Shown piece after piece: positions 33,003 to 45,200 of a stretch of DNA of 64,000 nt. A program made the position numbers and the translations under genes. Numbering within the stretch: position 1 is the first letter of the stretch; each line of letters begins with the position of its first letter. The stretch is from Rhodocollybia butyracea. Taxonomy: Eukaryota; Basidiomycota; Agaricomycetes; Agaricales; Omphalotaceae. The notes below the pieces were generated by a model. That model was not told the DNA's origin. It saw nothing but the letters and a program-made list of their open reading frames with translations, and made no database searches. The stretch lies in contig JADNRY010000071.1 of the NCBI GenBank assembly GCA_015501585.1, forward strand, positions 1 through 64,000. The letters are read 5' to 3'.

Positions 33003-35335
33003 ATGAAGCTCGTTGACAAAATTTCGTCTTACAGCTCTTCACATCCCTTTTATACCTTCGAATTCTTTCCACCGCGAACAGATCAAGTAATCCATCTCTT
33101 TTAACACTTACTCTTGGCACATGTTGACATGTTGAACTTCCAGGGATTCGAAAATCTTTTACCGCGGATTGTGCGGATGTCAAATTTAAATCCTCTAGCG
33201 ATCAGCATTACATGGGGCGCAGGCGGAAATACGAAAGACACCAGTTTAAACCTCGCAGAATTAACGCAATCTGAGTATCAGCTGGATACGATTCTACATC
33301 TGACATGTACGAACATGGAGAAAGGAATGGTTGATGAGGCTTTACGGGTGAGTTTCTGTAACTCGTTATGCTTCCCCGCTAACTTATTGTTAGGCTGCTA
33401 AAGAGCGTGGGATTCAAAATATACTCGCCCTCCGAGGGGGTACGTCAACTTCGCCGTATCTCGCTGATAACAATGGCCTCACTTAGCCTCAGATCCCCCA
33501 AGAGGCAAAGAGGAGTGGATTGCCACGGATCCAAGATTTCAGCATGCTCTGGATCTCGTCACTTATATTCGCTCTCACCCGGAATTCTCCTCTCATTTCT
33601 GCATCGGCGTTGCTGGTGCGAATGAATTGCTGTAAATTCGGCGCATGTACTCAAGTTTGTATCAGCGTATCCCGAAGGCCACCCCGACCATTTGGTCGAC
33701 GAGGAAACGGAAATGAAACTATTGAAGGAAAAGATCGACGCCGGCGCGGACTTCATCATAACTCAAGTGTTTTACGACGAAGAAAAGTTTATTTCATGGG
33801 TAAAGCAGGTCCGGCAGAGAGGTATGCTGTCCTCTCCTGTATCAATTGTCCGATTCATGACCCACCCGCGCAGGAATAACTGTACCCATTATTCCCGGAA
33901 TCATGCCAATTCAAACCTATCAGTCTTTCGTACGGCTCACAAAATTAACGGGGTCAATCGTACCCGCACAAGTCATGTCCGACGTCGATGCAATCAAGGT
34001 ACGTTCAGCTACCAGCATTTCTCCTTGTTGTATTCAAGAAAATCATCACAGCACAATGATCAGCTCGTCAAGGATTACGGTGTAGAATTGGCTGTCAGAA
34101 TGATTCGTCGTATAACGACTGAAAGTAACGTTTCTGGAGTTCATTTCTGTACTCTTAATCTTGAAAAAAGTGTTCAACGAGTACTTGAGACCCTGAAGTG
34201 GATCGGACATTCTCCGCAGGTTGTACCAAACAAACTTATCGAGGTAAGTGATCATTCGACATAATTCCGCTCGAGCATTCCTGATTTCTCTCAAAGGAAC
34301 CAGTGACTTCACTTCCTCCATCAGGCACGATAACACCTATTACCGCCTCCAATACTGCAACGCTCGGCCTCGTCAACATTCCTCCAACTAAAACCGAAGT
34401 GGGAAGCGGAGAACTAAATAAAGCCGACTCCTGGGACGACTTTCCAAATGGCAGATGGGGTGATTTCAAGAGTCCTGCTTATGGTGTTCAAGGACCTTGG
34501 GGTAACAACGACGCCATTGTACGTTATATCCATATGTCGATCTTGGAAAACTAACTCCGTCACCATAGAACCCCGGAACTCTCTCCGAATGGGGTAACCC
34601 ACAGTCCCTGGATGACTTGACAACTGTGTTCCTCAAGTATCTTCTCTCGGAAAGTACCACAACACCCTTTTCTTCCGACCCAATTCTAGCCGAATCAAAA
34701 CTCATTCTTCCACATCTTCGAAAACTCACCGAACGCGGTTGGTGGACTGTTGGATCTCAGCCAGCTGCCGACGGGGTACGCTCATCAGATCCAGTTGTTG
34801 GGTGGGGACCCCCAACGGGCTACGTCTTCCAGAAATCATTCGTCGAGTTCTTTTGCACGACGGATGACCTAAGACGAATTGAGCAGAAGGTTGTCGAGAA
34901 GGGAGATGGGTGGGTGCACTATTATGCTGCGAATTCAAAGGTGTGTTTTCGTTTCAATAAGTGCCCTTCGGCAGTACTGAACATACTCCACAGGGCGAAT
35001 ATCGAACAAATGTCCCTGAAGACGGTAGGAACGCTGTAACCTGGGGCGTTTTCGCCGGGCAAGAACTCATTCAGACAACGATCATCGAGCATCAGTCGTT
35101 CTTGGCGTGGAAGGTATGCTCATCTCTCCCGCTTAGTATCTACGCCCTTCAATGACTCTCGTTGTAGGAAGAAGCCTTTTCGATATGGTCTGATTGGGCC
35201 TCGTTCTACCGACCTAACTCACCGGAACGCAATCTGCTTGAAGGAGTACATAAGGATCGATGGTTGATTAATGTAATTCACCATGATTACAAACAGTATG
35301 AGGCGCTATGGACGTTTATCTCAGATGTAGTATAG
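33003..35335 (+). CDS. met13: Methylenetetrahydrofolate reductase
   Basis: Eleven exons read cleanly: 33,003-33,086, 33,144-33,347, 33,394-33,439, 33,493-33,615, 33,666-33,821, 33,874-33,998, 34,052-34,243, 34,297-34,518, 34,569-34,940, 34,994-35,113 and 35,168-35,335. The total is 604 codons, 603 residues, the usual length of fungal MTHFR (about 600-660). The N-terminal half is the FAD-binding TIM barrel: YTFEFFPPRT at residue 18 (conserved catalytic Glu region), SITWGAGG, HLTCTNM, ALRGDPP and DFIITQVFYD. The C-terminal half is the eukaryotic regulatory region (WGDFKSPAYG, GWWTVGSQPA, VGWGPPTGYVFQKSFVEFF, ITTIIEHQSFLAWKEEAFSIW-type). It makes 5-methyltetrahydrofolate for methionine synthesis in the cytosol. 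Which yeast paralogue (MET12 or MET13) it matches best cannot be settled by eye. Confidence 0.95.
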
Positions 35336-35750
35336 ATGTACTTGCTGCCAAAATTGAGATTCTCAAATGTAATTGACCAAATCAATTGAAAAACTTGGAA
35401 CGATTGAGCTCTATGGCCATTATTTTGTATAGTATAAATTTGCTACAGTGAAGATGCAGTACAAGAACGTGGTGAAGATACACTATTGAAAACAAGAATG
35501 AGAGTCGTGCCATGAATGAGGGTGCCAAGGAGCGTGGATCGTGGCGCAGTAGGTCAAAACCAAATACAAGAAAACACTATTGACTCGGATGACCAGAATG
35601 AGAATTGTTTCTATACACTAGTACGGCTACAAGAAACGCACCACAAAACCGATCTAACCCTCATGCTTTTTTAGAGGAAGTAGATAAAGACAATCGTCAC
35701 CAGCTGAAGAAGAAAGTGAGGAAAATTCAGGATGTACAACTTAACACGAA
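35336..35750. other. Intergenic stretch
   Basis: 3' flank of MTHFR. The words aagaacgtggtgaag/aaggagcgtgga and two gaaaacactattga-like copies suggest weak internal duplication, but nothing strong. No gene is supported apart from the small minus-strand frame that follows. Confidence 0.4.
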
Positions 35751-35974
35751 CTAGTGGTGGCAAAAATATTTGTGCGTATAAAAGATATACATGGCGGGGG
35801 AACAGAGGGAACAGAGGTCGTGTCGGTCGAGCGTCTTGAGGATGGCCCCCGCTGGTGCGGTAGGGATGAAACCGGCGGTTTCTAGTGAGTCTTGTGTTCC
35901 TCTGGGGGCTAGTATACAGCAGCAGATACTTATTAGTACCATTCACCCACAGAGATAAATAAAACTTACGCCAT
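35751..35974 (-). CDS. Possible 54-residue microprotein
   Basis: ATG at 35,974 followed by a 61-nt intron with good signals (35,969-35,909; GTAAGT..ACTAG) joins a second exon 35,908-35,751. The product begins MAPRGTQDSLETAGFIPTAP and ends with a Cys/His-rich tail (DLCSLCSPAMYIFYTHKYFCHH). The tail could bind metal through its CxxC and CHH residues. No family is recognised; the strong splice signals and sensible reading are the only support. Confidence 0.35.
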
Positions 35975-37079
35975 GAAGAGCTTAGAGAACGGAGAGAAGT
36001 ACACTTAGAGCAAACTCTCTCCCGTGACTCTGGGAGAGTGACCTACGCGCCTAACCTCCTCTCCTCAGCCTTACCACAAACAGCATACTTTGTAAATTTC
36101 CACTGCGTATTTCCGATTGCGTCAACTAAGCAATCATAAATCAAGAACATACTTTCATGGCCATTCCTCAATCTACTGAATGTTGGTATGCAAGTATGCA
36201 AGTATGCAAGTTTCAGACCAGTGGCCAGGAATGTTGAAGAAAAAAAGATCTGCTGGAGGAGACTGGGCTGTGAAAGAGCAGGAATACAAATCTTTTTATC
36301 ACCAATCCCATGCCAACCCTCAATATTTAATCCTGTCTCTGGCGATCTTCATGTCATTCAAAAACTATCATGGCCACGTTGAGTCACTCCATGTGATCTC
36401 AGTAACGAAGTTCCTACTTCGATTCCCATCATTCCGCTACGGTTCCCCAGTCGTCGTTTTTTGGTACAGGAATCAAGCTCTACGAATATGCTCGTGAACG
36501 TTCGTCGCTATCATGATACAACGGCTAATACGGGAACTATCACTCGGTTGTTCTTAGAGAAGTCGACGTACTCACTGATTACTACCACAATTCATCGCAG
36601 ATACCGTCTTTCGTCATTGTAAGTAGTATTTCGATGTTTGAATACTAGTCAAACAAATTTCTGTATCCCGGTTCAAAAAGAGCTGTTCGTCTCCAGATTG
36701 ATAGATCGAATGGGACAGCGAAGATGGGTTTGACGCGACGCTCGTCTGGAAACCAACGCCTGCGGACTTGAGCTTGAGCAAGTTGAGGCTAAAGCCATTA
36801 TCGTTGGGCAGACTATGTGCTTTGTAAGCTACAGGTTCTAGAATGGTCATCTTCGTTCTATAGGTGCTGAGTGCTGAACGCTGGCTGAGTAGAAGATGGA
36901 TTCGATGATGCAGAAACCGGCGATGTGTTAGGCGTTGGTGCCTCGGAACGGAAGATATAAAGAATTGTCGTGGTCATTCCCATCTGTGAAGGAGCTGTAT
37001 TGCTTCCTCCTTGAAATGCCGGGAGAACACGGTAGTGAGCTTCCGTCGTTTCTATCGGTTGTCCTCGCCTGATCTGCAT
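35975..37079. other. Intergenic stretch
   Basis: A three-copy tatgcaag microsatellite lies at 36,188-36,211. Minus-strand frames 37,079-36,858 and 36,850-36,614 adjoin each other but show no recognisable domain or convincing splice link. Nothing else is supported. Confidence 0.4.
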
Positions 37080-37625
37080 TGCCCTACTCTCGTTCCTAGG
37101 ACACTTTCGATTGTTTTAATAAAAAGTTGAACCCTCCCCGGACAAAGAGTTGTCAGCCGGGCTGCGAGCCGCGAGCAGGTTGTGGTTATACGATGTGTAC
37201 TCTGCGGGTAAGATAGCTCGTTATTGACATGATTGAAGACTGCCCTATCTCGGTCCTATTCTCGTTCCTAGTCGGACATCTACAAAGATAGTCTGGATTC
37301 TCGAGGCTATTCCTAGAACAATTTTTTTTTGTTCTAGCAAAGAGTTGAGCCTTCTCGGACAAAGAGTAGTCGATATTCTAGAGCACCAGCTACATGTCGG
37401 GTGCTCGATAGGCGGTCGGGCTGCGAGTCGCAAGCAGGTCGTGGATGTGTACTCCGCGGGTAAGCTAGCTCGTTATTGACTGCCAAAGACTGTGCTATTC
37501 TTGTTCCTAGGACATCTACAAAGATGGTCCGGATTCTCGAGACTATTCCTAGGACAATTTTCATCGTTCTAGCAAAAACTTGAGTCCTCCTCGGACAAAG
37601 AGTAGTCAAAATCTAGCGCTAGAGC
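37080..37625. repeat. Tandem repeat, about 260-bp unit, about 2.3 copies
   Basis: The motifs gggctgcgag(c/t)cgc(a/g)agcagg, cgttcctag..gacatctacaaagat, gattctcgag(g/a)ctattcct, gttctagcaaa and cggacaaagagtagtc recur in the same order. Starts of the gggctgcgag block are at about 37,158 and 37,419, and a partial copy precedes (cgttcctagg at 37,094; cggacaaagag at 37,139). Divergence between copies is roughly 10-15 per cent by eye. There is no coding frame across the unit. Confidence 0.85.
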
Positions 37626-38424
37626 CTACTTGTCTGTGACTGGCATGTCACATGTCGAGTGCTCGAGTTCGTACATATTGGCCGCGCGCGGCTCATGCCC
37701 TTCGAGCTCCGACTCGTAGTATTAACGTGATTGGACTAGCCAGAAATTATGCGTTGAAACCGAGCTCATTTCCTTGAAAGCTGCTGAGGATATTGAATTT
37801 GGTCAATCTATTTCAATGTAGCTGCTGCCAAGCTGCTGTAGAAACTGATTATAACAAGCCATATTTTCCAACACTTTATATGTTTTTTGGTTCAATGCAC
37901 ACACACACCTTATGAGGGTCTATCTACTCTCCACTTTTGACAGGCCTGATACCAAGTCCCAACAGCAGATGTTGTTCCTAATTTGGCACGTTGTCCAAAT
38001 ATGGATTATATTCATTATAATATTATTGTAGTTCTGCAGCAGGTTGTCAAAATGTCAATGATGTCAATCAAGGATACTGCCATCAACAAGGAGACATGTA
38101 TGCTAGAGTCAATCTTTATGCAGAGCATTTCAGTGGATGTTCTCACAGACCTCTGCCCATGGCTGGCTAGCTATGTATATAAGCTGCAGACAGTATGTTT
38201 GATTCATCTATTTTACATAGATCAATGAGCTCAGATACAGTTATCTCAATCTCGAATCTCGATGAAATGTCAAGTTTAGATCTTGGGCGAGCTGACCATG
38301 CTGGGGAACTTTCTCATGGGCCACCAACCGAAGGCTCCTTGTCCACTCTGTTGAAGGCAAGGAACATCCCCTGGTATCTCTCACTTCACTCTAACCTAAT
38401 TAGAACCATATTGGCGCACACTCG
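37626..38424. other. Intergenic stretch
   Basis: An acacacacac run (37,897-37,906) and short unrecognised frames. The 3' end of atg9 begins at 38,425. No gene is supported here. Confidence 0.4.
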
Positions 38425-41400
38425 CTACCCTAACCTCGGACCCTCTCTCCTTCCATATATTTGTGCTAGCAGCCCCAACACCCCACCATCGTCCAGCCCT
38501 TCATCTTCCTCCTCTTCATACATCGGCCTCGCAGGGCGTCGCGCTCCATCCACATACGAACCACCTAACCCATCACCAACCTCTCCATCTGGGCCCACCT
38601 CATCATCAGGTATACCCCCAATACCCTCAATGCGTGACTCCCCTGTTATATTCGCATCACTGGGATGTTGTACGTCATCCATGGTCATCATTATGCTTCC
38701 CTGTGAATCACCAAGGACTGCGGTCTGCGCGCCAGCCATGACACTCGGACCAAATATCGATGATGCGGAAGGCCCAGCGGATGGGTTAAGCGTTGACATT
38801 CCCATAACGCTTGCGCTTGCCCCGCCTGGACCTCGTCTCCGTGCAGCAGTTTGGCTCTGTCTCAACGCACGGTCATACTCCTGAGCCTTATCAGCCAGCA
38901 CTCCCTCCGTCCTTCGATTCACAGGAAGTTGAGGGGGCGACAAAGGATGAGCAGTAAATGGCGATAATCCCGAGCTCTCCATCTGTCGTCGACGTAGTAT
39001 CGAGTTGATTGGATGAGCGGCGGTGAAGTCTTGAATCCGGCTGAGGTACAGCGAAGCCGAAGGATCAGGGGTCCATTCTGGGTTTGCTGCCTAACCATGA
39101 CCGAGCATTTGTGAGAAATTAGGCAAGGAGGTTATTGTTCAAGGACTTACTTTGAAATTCAGGAAACTCTTCTCCATTTTGCCCTCGTTAGATACCATTC
39201 GTTGGTCCTTGATCTGATTGGCACCAAACTACAAAAGACATAAACAAATTGAGATGCTGTACTCCGACGATGGAGATAAAACGGTCCTAGGACGCACCTT
39301 GACGTTCCCATGTCTCTCAAAATTGAATTCTGCGAAACTACACACATATCCTCGTCCATCAACATGCACTGAAAATTCCCGGAAAAAATCAATTATGGCT
39401 GGGGCGCAATTCGGTAGAGAGAACCATAGAATGAAAGGTGTAAGAACAACTGAGAGGAGTTCTTCGATAAATATCGCGATTTTCATCGCGAATAATTCGC
39501 CGAAATCCTGGTGGACCTGCAAACAAAGCGAGTGAAAAAGACGATGGTTACACCAATCCAGGTGAATATACCTTTTTCGAATGTAACTGCGCTTTCCACT
39601 CCTCCGGCATATAGTGTGTATAAGTAATGACCTCCGTCATGAGCATCTCGGGGTCAAACACCCGATTATCATCTGGGATCATACCCCTAGCAACAGCTAA
39701 GACAGTTCCGAAGAGAGCAAGGTAGAATACGACAGTGCGGTGGGGCGTTATTTCCAAGTGTACAAAAACATCTGGGTCAAACACTGTAGCAAGGAACAGC
39801 ACAGCGGCGAAAGAGCCAGAGATGAAGGCTACAAATCTGGGAAAGAGTAAGAGACTGAGCTCAGAACAACATCAGGAGGGCATACCGCATAATCAGCGTC
39901 ATCTTCTCGTTCGGGAACTGACCAATATAGATATTCGCCACGGGATGACTCTCGTCCAGGCGTCGAATAAAAAAATGTGGAAGCTCATTGAACTCTCGGA
40001 ATTTCCATTGAGCGTAAGAAGTGTAGCGTCGACCGCCAATTGTTGAGGGGTCCTTGTGGTATTCCTGTACTCAGAGTTGCTTAGTCCCAGATACGAGCGG
40101 TAATCTGAAGCGAACATGTACTGACTTCAAAATACCGGAAGAACGAGTACATGAGCAGATATAACACGATGAACGGTGCAAATATCGCGTTTAGTATTCC
40201 CATGAAGACGAATCGTCGTCGTAGCCTGAGTAGAAAGGTCAGTCATTGGTATACTAGAGACGCCGGAGATGAGCTCACCCATCAATGAGAGCCCCCCGAT
40301 TCTTCGACTTCAAAAACAACTTCCTAACGCGCCCGTGTCTATCAAACAAGTACTCCATCAGACAAAACCTTAGATTCCACTCCAGAGCCTGGGTCAACAT
40401 CTTTCCCTTGCTTCCCTCCCTTCTCTCCTCATCTTGCGGGATGAATTTTTTGACTATCGGGGGTAACGGTACCCGTAGGTCTAGTAGATCCTTGTTAAAC
40501 AGTGCGATAAGATAATTCTCCTGCCTCATGATTCGATTAGCGATATCATGCGCATCTAGTTTCGCTGAACTTGTGTCGCTGACGGCACCGCTGGGGCCGG
40601 AGCGTTTGGAGGATATGGCGGTCAGCGGGTTGTCTTCACGAATCATACCGATCCGACGAACGATTTCGGGCCACGATATCGTTTGGATATCTGCCTATAT
40701 AGGGCGACGTTAGGTGAGATTGCGAATGAAGGAATTGGCCGAAGGGGAAACTCACGTCAGGAACCTTCAACAGGTGTGTGTAGAAGTTGTACATATCCCC
40801 AAGACGCATGATGCCTAATATGAAAGTAGCGATTTGCCAAATGTAGAAGGCAATGAAGAGGATAAAGAAGAGGAAAGAGAAACCAGAGAACCTAAGAAAA
40901 CCACGTCAGTGTGATGAGGCGTCAAAGCATAGTCAACTAACTTGGAAACACAGCGGTCTACTATCGCTTCCGACAACCTCATTTGCTTGTCTGGGTGAAT
41001 TCTTGAATAGTCAATGCATCCGAGGAGGAAAGTAGAGAATCCAATGACGAAGCCAATGGTTCTACATTTCGACGTGAGGAAATGCATATCAAGAGTAAGA
41101 TGCAACTCACAGAAGATTAAGCCCCCTGGACAAGGCAATGCTGTATATCCCCTTGCCCTCATAATAGTAATACACCTCCTGCAGGAAGGCATCTAAATTA
41201 TACACATTGACCCAATTCCATAATGCCCGTTCATAAGGGTCTAGTCCACGCATCTGCTTCGGGCGTTCAGAAGCATCAGTGAATGTTTCTGCGTGCGGAG
41301 TTTGCTCGTTATCTGCATCAACCTCTGAAGGCCTCGGAGGTATAGAGACTGACGCATGTGTAGGCAATAACGGTGGTATTTTCCTACTGGGGGCTGAATG

Positions 41401-41820
41401 TAGCGGCTGTTGTCGTCGTCGACTAGTTTCTTTGCCCTTTGAAGGTGATTTTCGTGGTGGTTTCTTTGATGTTGCAGCCTCTATCATGAAGCTTTCAGGA
41501 ACTTCGCCGTCTGACGAATCGTTATCGTTGTCCTGTGGGGCATTGGCATCCCAAGAAACTCTCTGTTTGCCCTTCGAAACATTCGTCAATGGAGTCGAAT
41601 CTGTACGCTTTCCTGCCTCTAAATCCTCATCTTCAGCTTCTGAGCTCCTCTTTTCGTCCTCTTCCTCCTCAAGTAAAGACTGGTTGGCCTGAGTGTAGCC
41701 CTGATATCTGCTCATCATTGGGTTCAACATGTTCAGAAATGGTTTGGAGCTTGACCCCGAGGGGTAGATTGACTGGGAGGCTTGGAAGGAGCGTGAGCCA
41801 GACGGACGGGAGGAAGACAT
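38425..41820 (-). CDS. atg9: Autophagy-related membrane protein Atg9
   Basis: Ten exons: 41,820-41,111, 41,061-40,942, 40,891-40,756, 40,694-40,279, 40,225-40,126, 40,064-39,886, 39,836-39,572, 39,516-39,298, 39,228-39,151 and 39,090-38,425, all with GT..AG introns of 49-69 nt. The frame is open for 962 residues; budding-yeast Atg9 is 997. Residues 1-205 are a disordered Ser/Pro/acidic N-terminus. The conserved core runs from [23 protein letters not shown] through several membrane segments ([34 protein letters not shown]), [13 protein letters not shown], and the signature [46 protein letters not shown] near residues 650-700. The C-terminus is disordered. Atg9 is a lipid scramblase on vesicles that seed the phagophore. 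It lies tandem to stt4, whose stop is 477 bp upstream of the atg9 ATG. Confidence 0.95.
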
Positions 41821-42296
41821 TATGGAGAGTCGTGAGCTTTAGCTCTACAACCAGGGAACAGTAGAAAAGCCAAGGTGACGTTTCTGGCGCTTACCAAAAA
41901 AGGAGATCTTGGCATGCGGAATTCACGTGCTTCATCGCTGTGCGTTCAACCAAGACGCGTCTTTAGACTTTTAGAGACCTTTTAGAGACTTTCAAATGTC
42001 TGGACCTTTCATTTTTCCTTCGGTGCACCGGGGTCAATGATTCTACTATTATTCAGTATAGGCGGGGAAAAACCCGCCCAGAACCATCTAAACCCCTAGC
42101 CCTGGTTGTTCCTTGTCAGGCGAACCCTCATGGAAGGGGTGTCCATCTGCTTCCACTGCGTCGTCTATCTTGATAACCACGACAACTTCCAGTGAAAAGA
42201 TGATATATGACTTTGATTAATCCGGTTCCGCAGTACTTATAATGTAAAGATTATTTTAGAGAAGAGTTAAGTTAGTGTTTATCGAACTTGATCTCG
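41821..42296. promoter_or_regulatory. atg9 upstream region
   Basis: This 476-bp gap holds the atg9 promoter and the 3' end of stt4. Near 41,962-41,992 the words agacttttagagacctttt and agagactttcaa form a small direct repeat. No other feature was seen. Confidence 0.45.
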
Positions 42297-45200
42297 CTAC
42301 TTGTAGGGTATTCCTAAAAATGAAAAGTCAGCCACATATAGTTTTGGTTTTTGTATAAAATGGACACACCATTCTGCAACTATGAACATTAATGAAAAAG
42401 CATCAGTCAAAGAAGACAAGGAATAGCATATGCAATAACATACCCGCTGAAACTCATCATAAACTGTACTCCTCATGTTCTCGTGTGCATTCTTTATAAC
42501 ACCCATCATATAATCTGCAGCCTGTCTTTCATTTAAGCCTAACGCGAATCTGTCTCTCAATCTCTTAATCGTTCCCTCCCCTTTGAACGACGGTAAGCCG
42601 GTCCCGAGCATCAGCTGTACAGTATCCACGAGCTGGTCAGCGTATGGGCGTATAGCGAGGAAAGCCTTGACAGTGAGGTGCTGGAAGAGTTGATATCCTT
42701 GAGAGTAACGCCCGCCCATGAGCACAATCATTTCATGGTTCAGTTTGAAGGACGATGGTTCGAATTTGACGCCCTTGATTAAGGGAGGTAAATACAGGTG
42801 GGATATGAAGAGATGAAAACAGGGGGCTTACTCCGGGACCTATATCGAATAAAAACCCAAAATCTAACCAAAGTCCATGGTGTCAGTGCGGCTGCCTTCA
42901 ACTTGAACAGAATACAAACCGATATGGACAATATGGCCCTCTCCGTCGATCATGATATTCCCATTATGGCGATCCTTAATCTGCAAGATATAACATGCGA
43001 CAGAGTAAGCGGCCATAGACTGGATAAAGTTCAGCCTTGCACGCTGGAAGGCGATCGTTTCTTGACCTCCATACTTAGCAACGAAAAAATCGAGCAGGTC
43101 ATTGACTTTGGCTCGCCCCATTTCGTCTCGGAGGTGGCGTTCGGAACAACGTCTATTACACCACACTGGATCGAACGAGTAAGTGGATGGACCCTCAACA
43201 CACAAATGATGCTTGAACTAACCCCAGGAGCAGTAGCCGTAACTCGATACGGAAAAAGGTACAGTGTAAGCCCGACCGACGTGAAGATATTCTTGAACAT
43301 TGCGATAATCTGCAATGCCAGCACATCCTGCCTACAGTCATCTCCAACTTTGAATATCGCTTGCTGCCACACATTGTACTCCACTCGTTGTTCGATGCCA
43401 TCATCTCCGAGAGATTCAGGGTCTTTTTCAACGGAAATGCGTTCTTTGCGGACTTTGAAGGTCGCCATGAACGGAGCCTTTAGAATGGAAAGAAGGGGGG
43501 GACGGAACGAACGAATGGAGGAAGAACAGAAAGAGAAAGAAAGGTAAAAAAAAACCCAATGTTCAATACCATTCATATAGGTATGTGCGTTGAACTCACC
43601 TTAGCATGACTCTGAAGGGGCCGCCCCGATTTCTTGTCGATATCAACAACCACCCCATCCGGATTACTGGGGAGATACACGCCAACATCAACAACAATCT
43701 TTGCCATCTCCTCGTCAATTTTAGCCTGTTCACAGTCGTACTCAGTGAAATACCTATGGAATGAAAAGCGAAACCGTGTACCTTTTTCTCTGGTTTCGTC
43801 TTTTTTATAAACGGTTTTAGTTTTCCCGAAATCGAAGTGACCTCGTTGAAGAACCCGAATTCACGGTCATAGAAAGCGCGTGCATCTCCGGAAAGAGAGT
43901 CTACCACCCGTGCCGTCATAAGATCGAGGGTAGGCTTCATAGGGTCTTCCTGCAGCATCATCCGTAAGATTGAAAAAGGTTCGGATGGCTGGAAACAACT
44001 CACAACCCCAGCCACATCATCTTTGTAGCAGTTGGCCTTCATGTTCCAGATAATTTGGTGGCAAAACAACTGAGAGATCTTTGCTGTTTCGAATATGAAT
44101 CGGGAGACGTAACCTACAAAAGAACACCCAATAAGCAAAATGCACAATGATATATCATAGACTGACCAAGTTGATCATAACGAAGGGCTTGCACAACTTG
44201 CGGAACGAAGAAGAATGTTAGCTCCACGGGGTGTTGTTCCAGCACTCGATGTGCATATTGCAATAGTAATGGATCGCTCTTGTACCGGGGTTCAAAGAAC
44301 GTATTTGCGGTTACAGGAGGCACAGGAGCCCATAGAGGTAGCAACTGTTGAATGACCTGAGTAGATCAGAAAGATGAATATGATATGTTCGTACCTTCAA
44401 ATCCCGACGCGAGGATTCGGTTCCTTCTCCAAGAAGGAAGGTTAGCGCTTCTGGAACATCCAAAACGTCCGCAGTGTGTGACCGGACCAGTTTCGCAACT
44501 TCTGCGCGTATAACATTCAGCTTGATGCGTTCCGTCAAATGAACAGCAATAGCAGGGTTGATTTCCCAAAGAGTACCGATTACTGCTGCCCAAGAGCTCT
44601 AGTTTTTGTCTCTTCATTGGTAATTTATACATAGCGAACATAAGTCCATACACACCTCGACGAAATTCGCTCCAACATGGTCTACGCCTCGTTTAGGGTC
44701 ATTCGTAGGATTAGCCCAAACATTGAGACGGAGAATCTCATTTTCGACCAAAAGCCGCAAAGGCTGGTTGATATCTCGAAGGCGCGAAGCATAGTCTAGC
44801 CCAAAATACGTCAGATAATGGGTCGAAGCAATGTCGAACGCTACCTACGCAAGGTATGAGAACTAGACCGCGATGATGCCAGACTTGAAACAACGAGCGC
44901 GTTACGTATCAAATCTGCTTGCAAGTAGGACAAGAATTCAGATAGCACTTTGATGTCTGCGTCGATTTGGACTCGGTTTGCTCCATAAGACCACCTACAA
45001 AAGAATAAGCACAAGGCGATATCGGTCAAAATGGCACCGTACTGCGGACGAACGGCAAACCACGAGAAAGCTACTTTGTACAAGCTTTCTCTCAGGGTAT
45101 GTTCACAGAATGAATCGAGATGTGAGCTCCGGAGGGTCTCGAACCCAAACAGTAAAAATGAAAATCGTGCTTCACGAGCCAAGGCATGAGTACTAGAAAG

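Noticed and set aside
38195..38884. A 229-codon plus-strand frame
   Set aside because: Antisense to the disordered Atg9 C-terminus; its Ser/Pro richness follows from that sequence.
42798..43547. A 249-codon plus-strand frame inside stt4
   Set aside because: It lies opposite the kinase domain exons; the minus strand has catalytic motifs, so this is a shadow.
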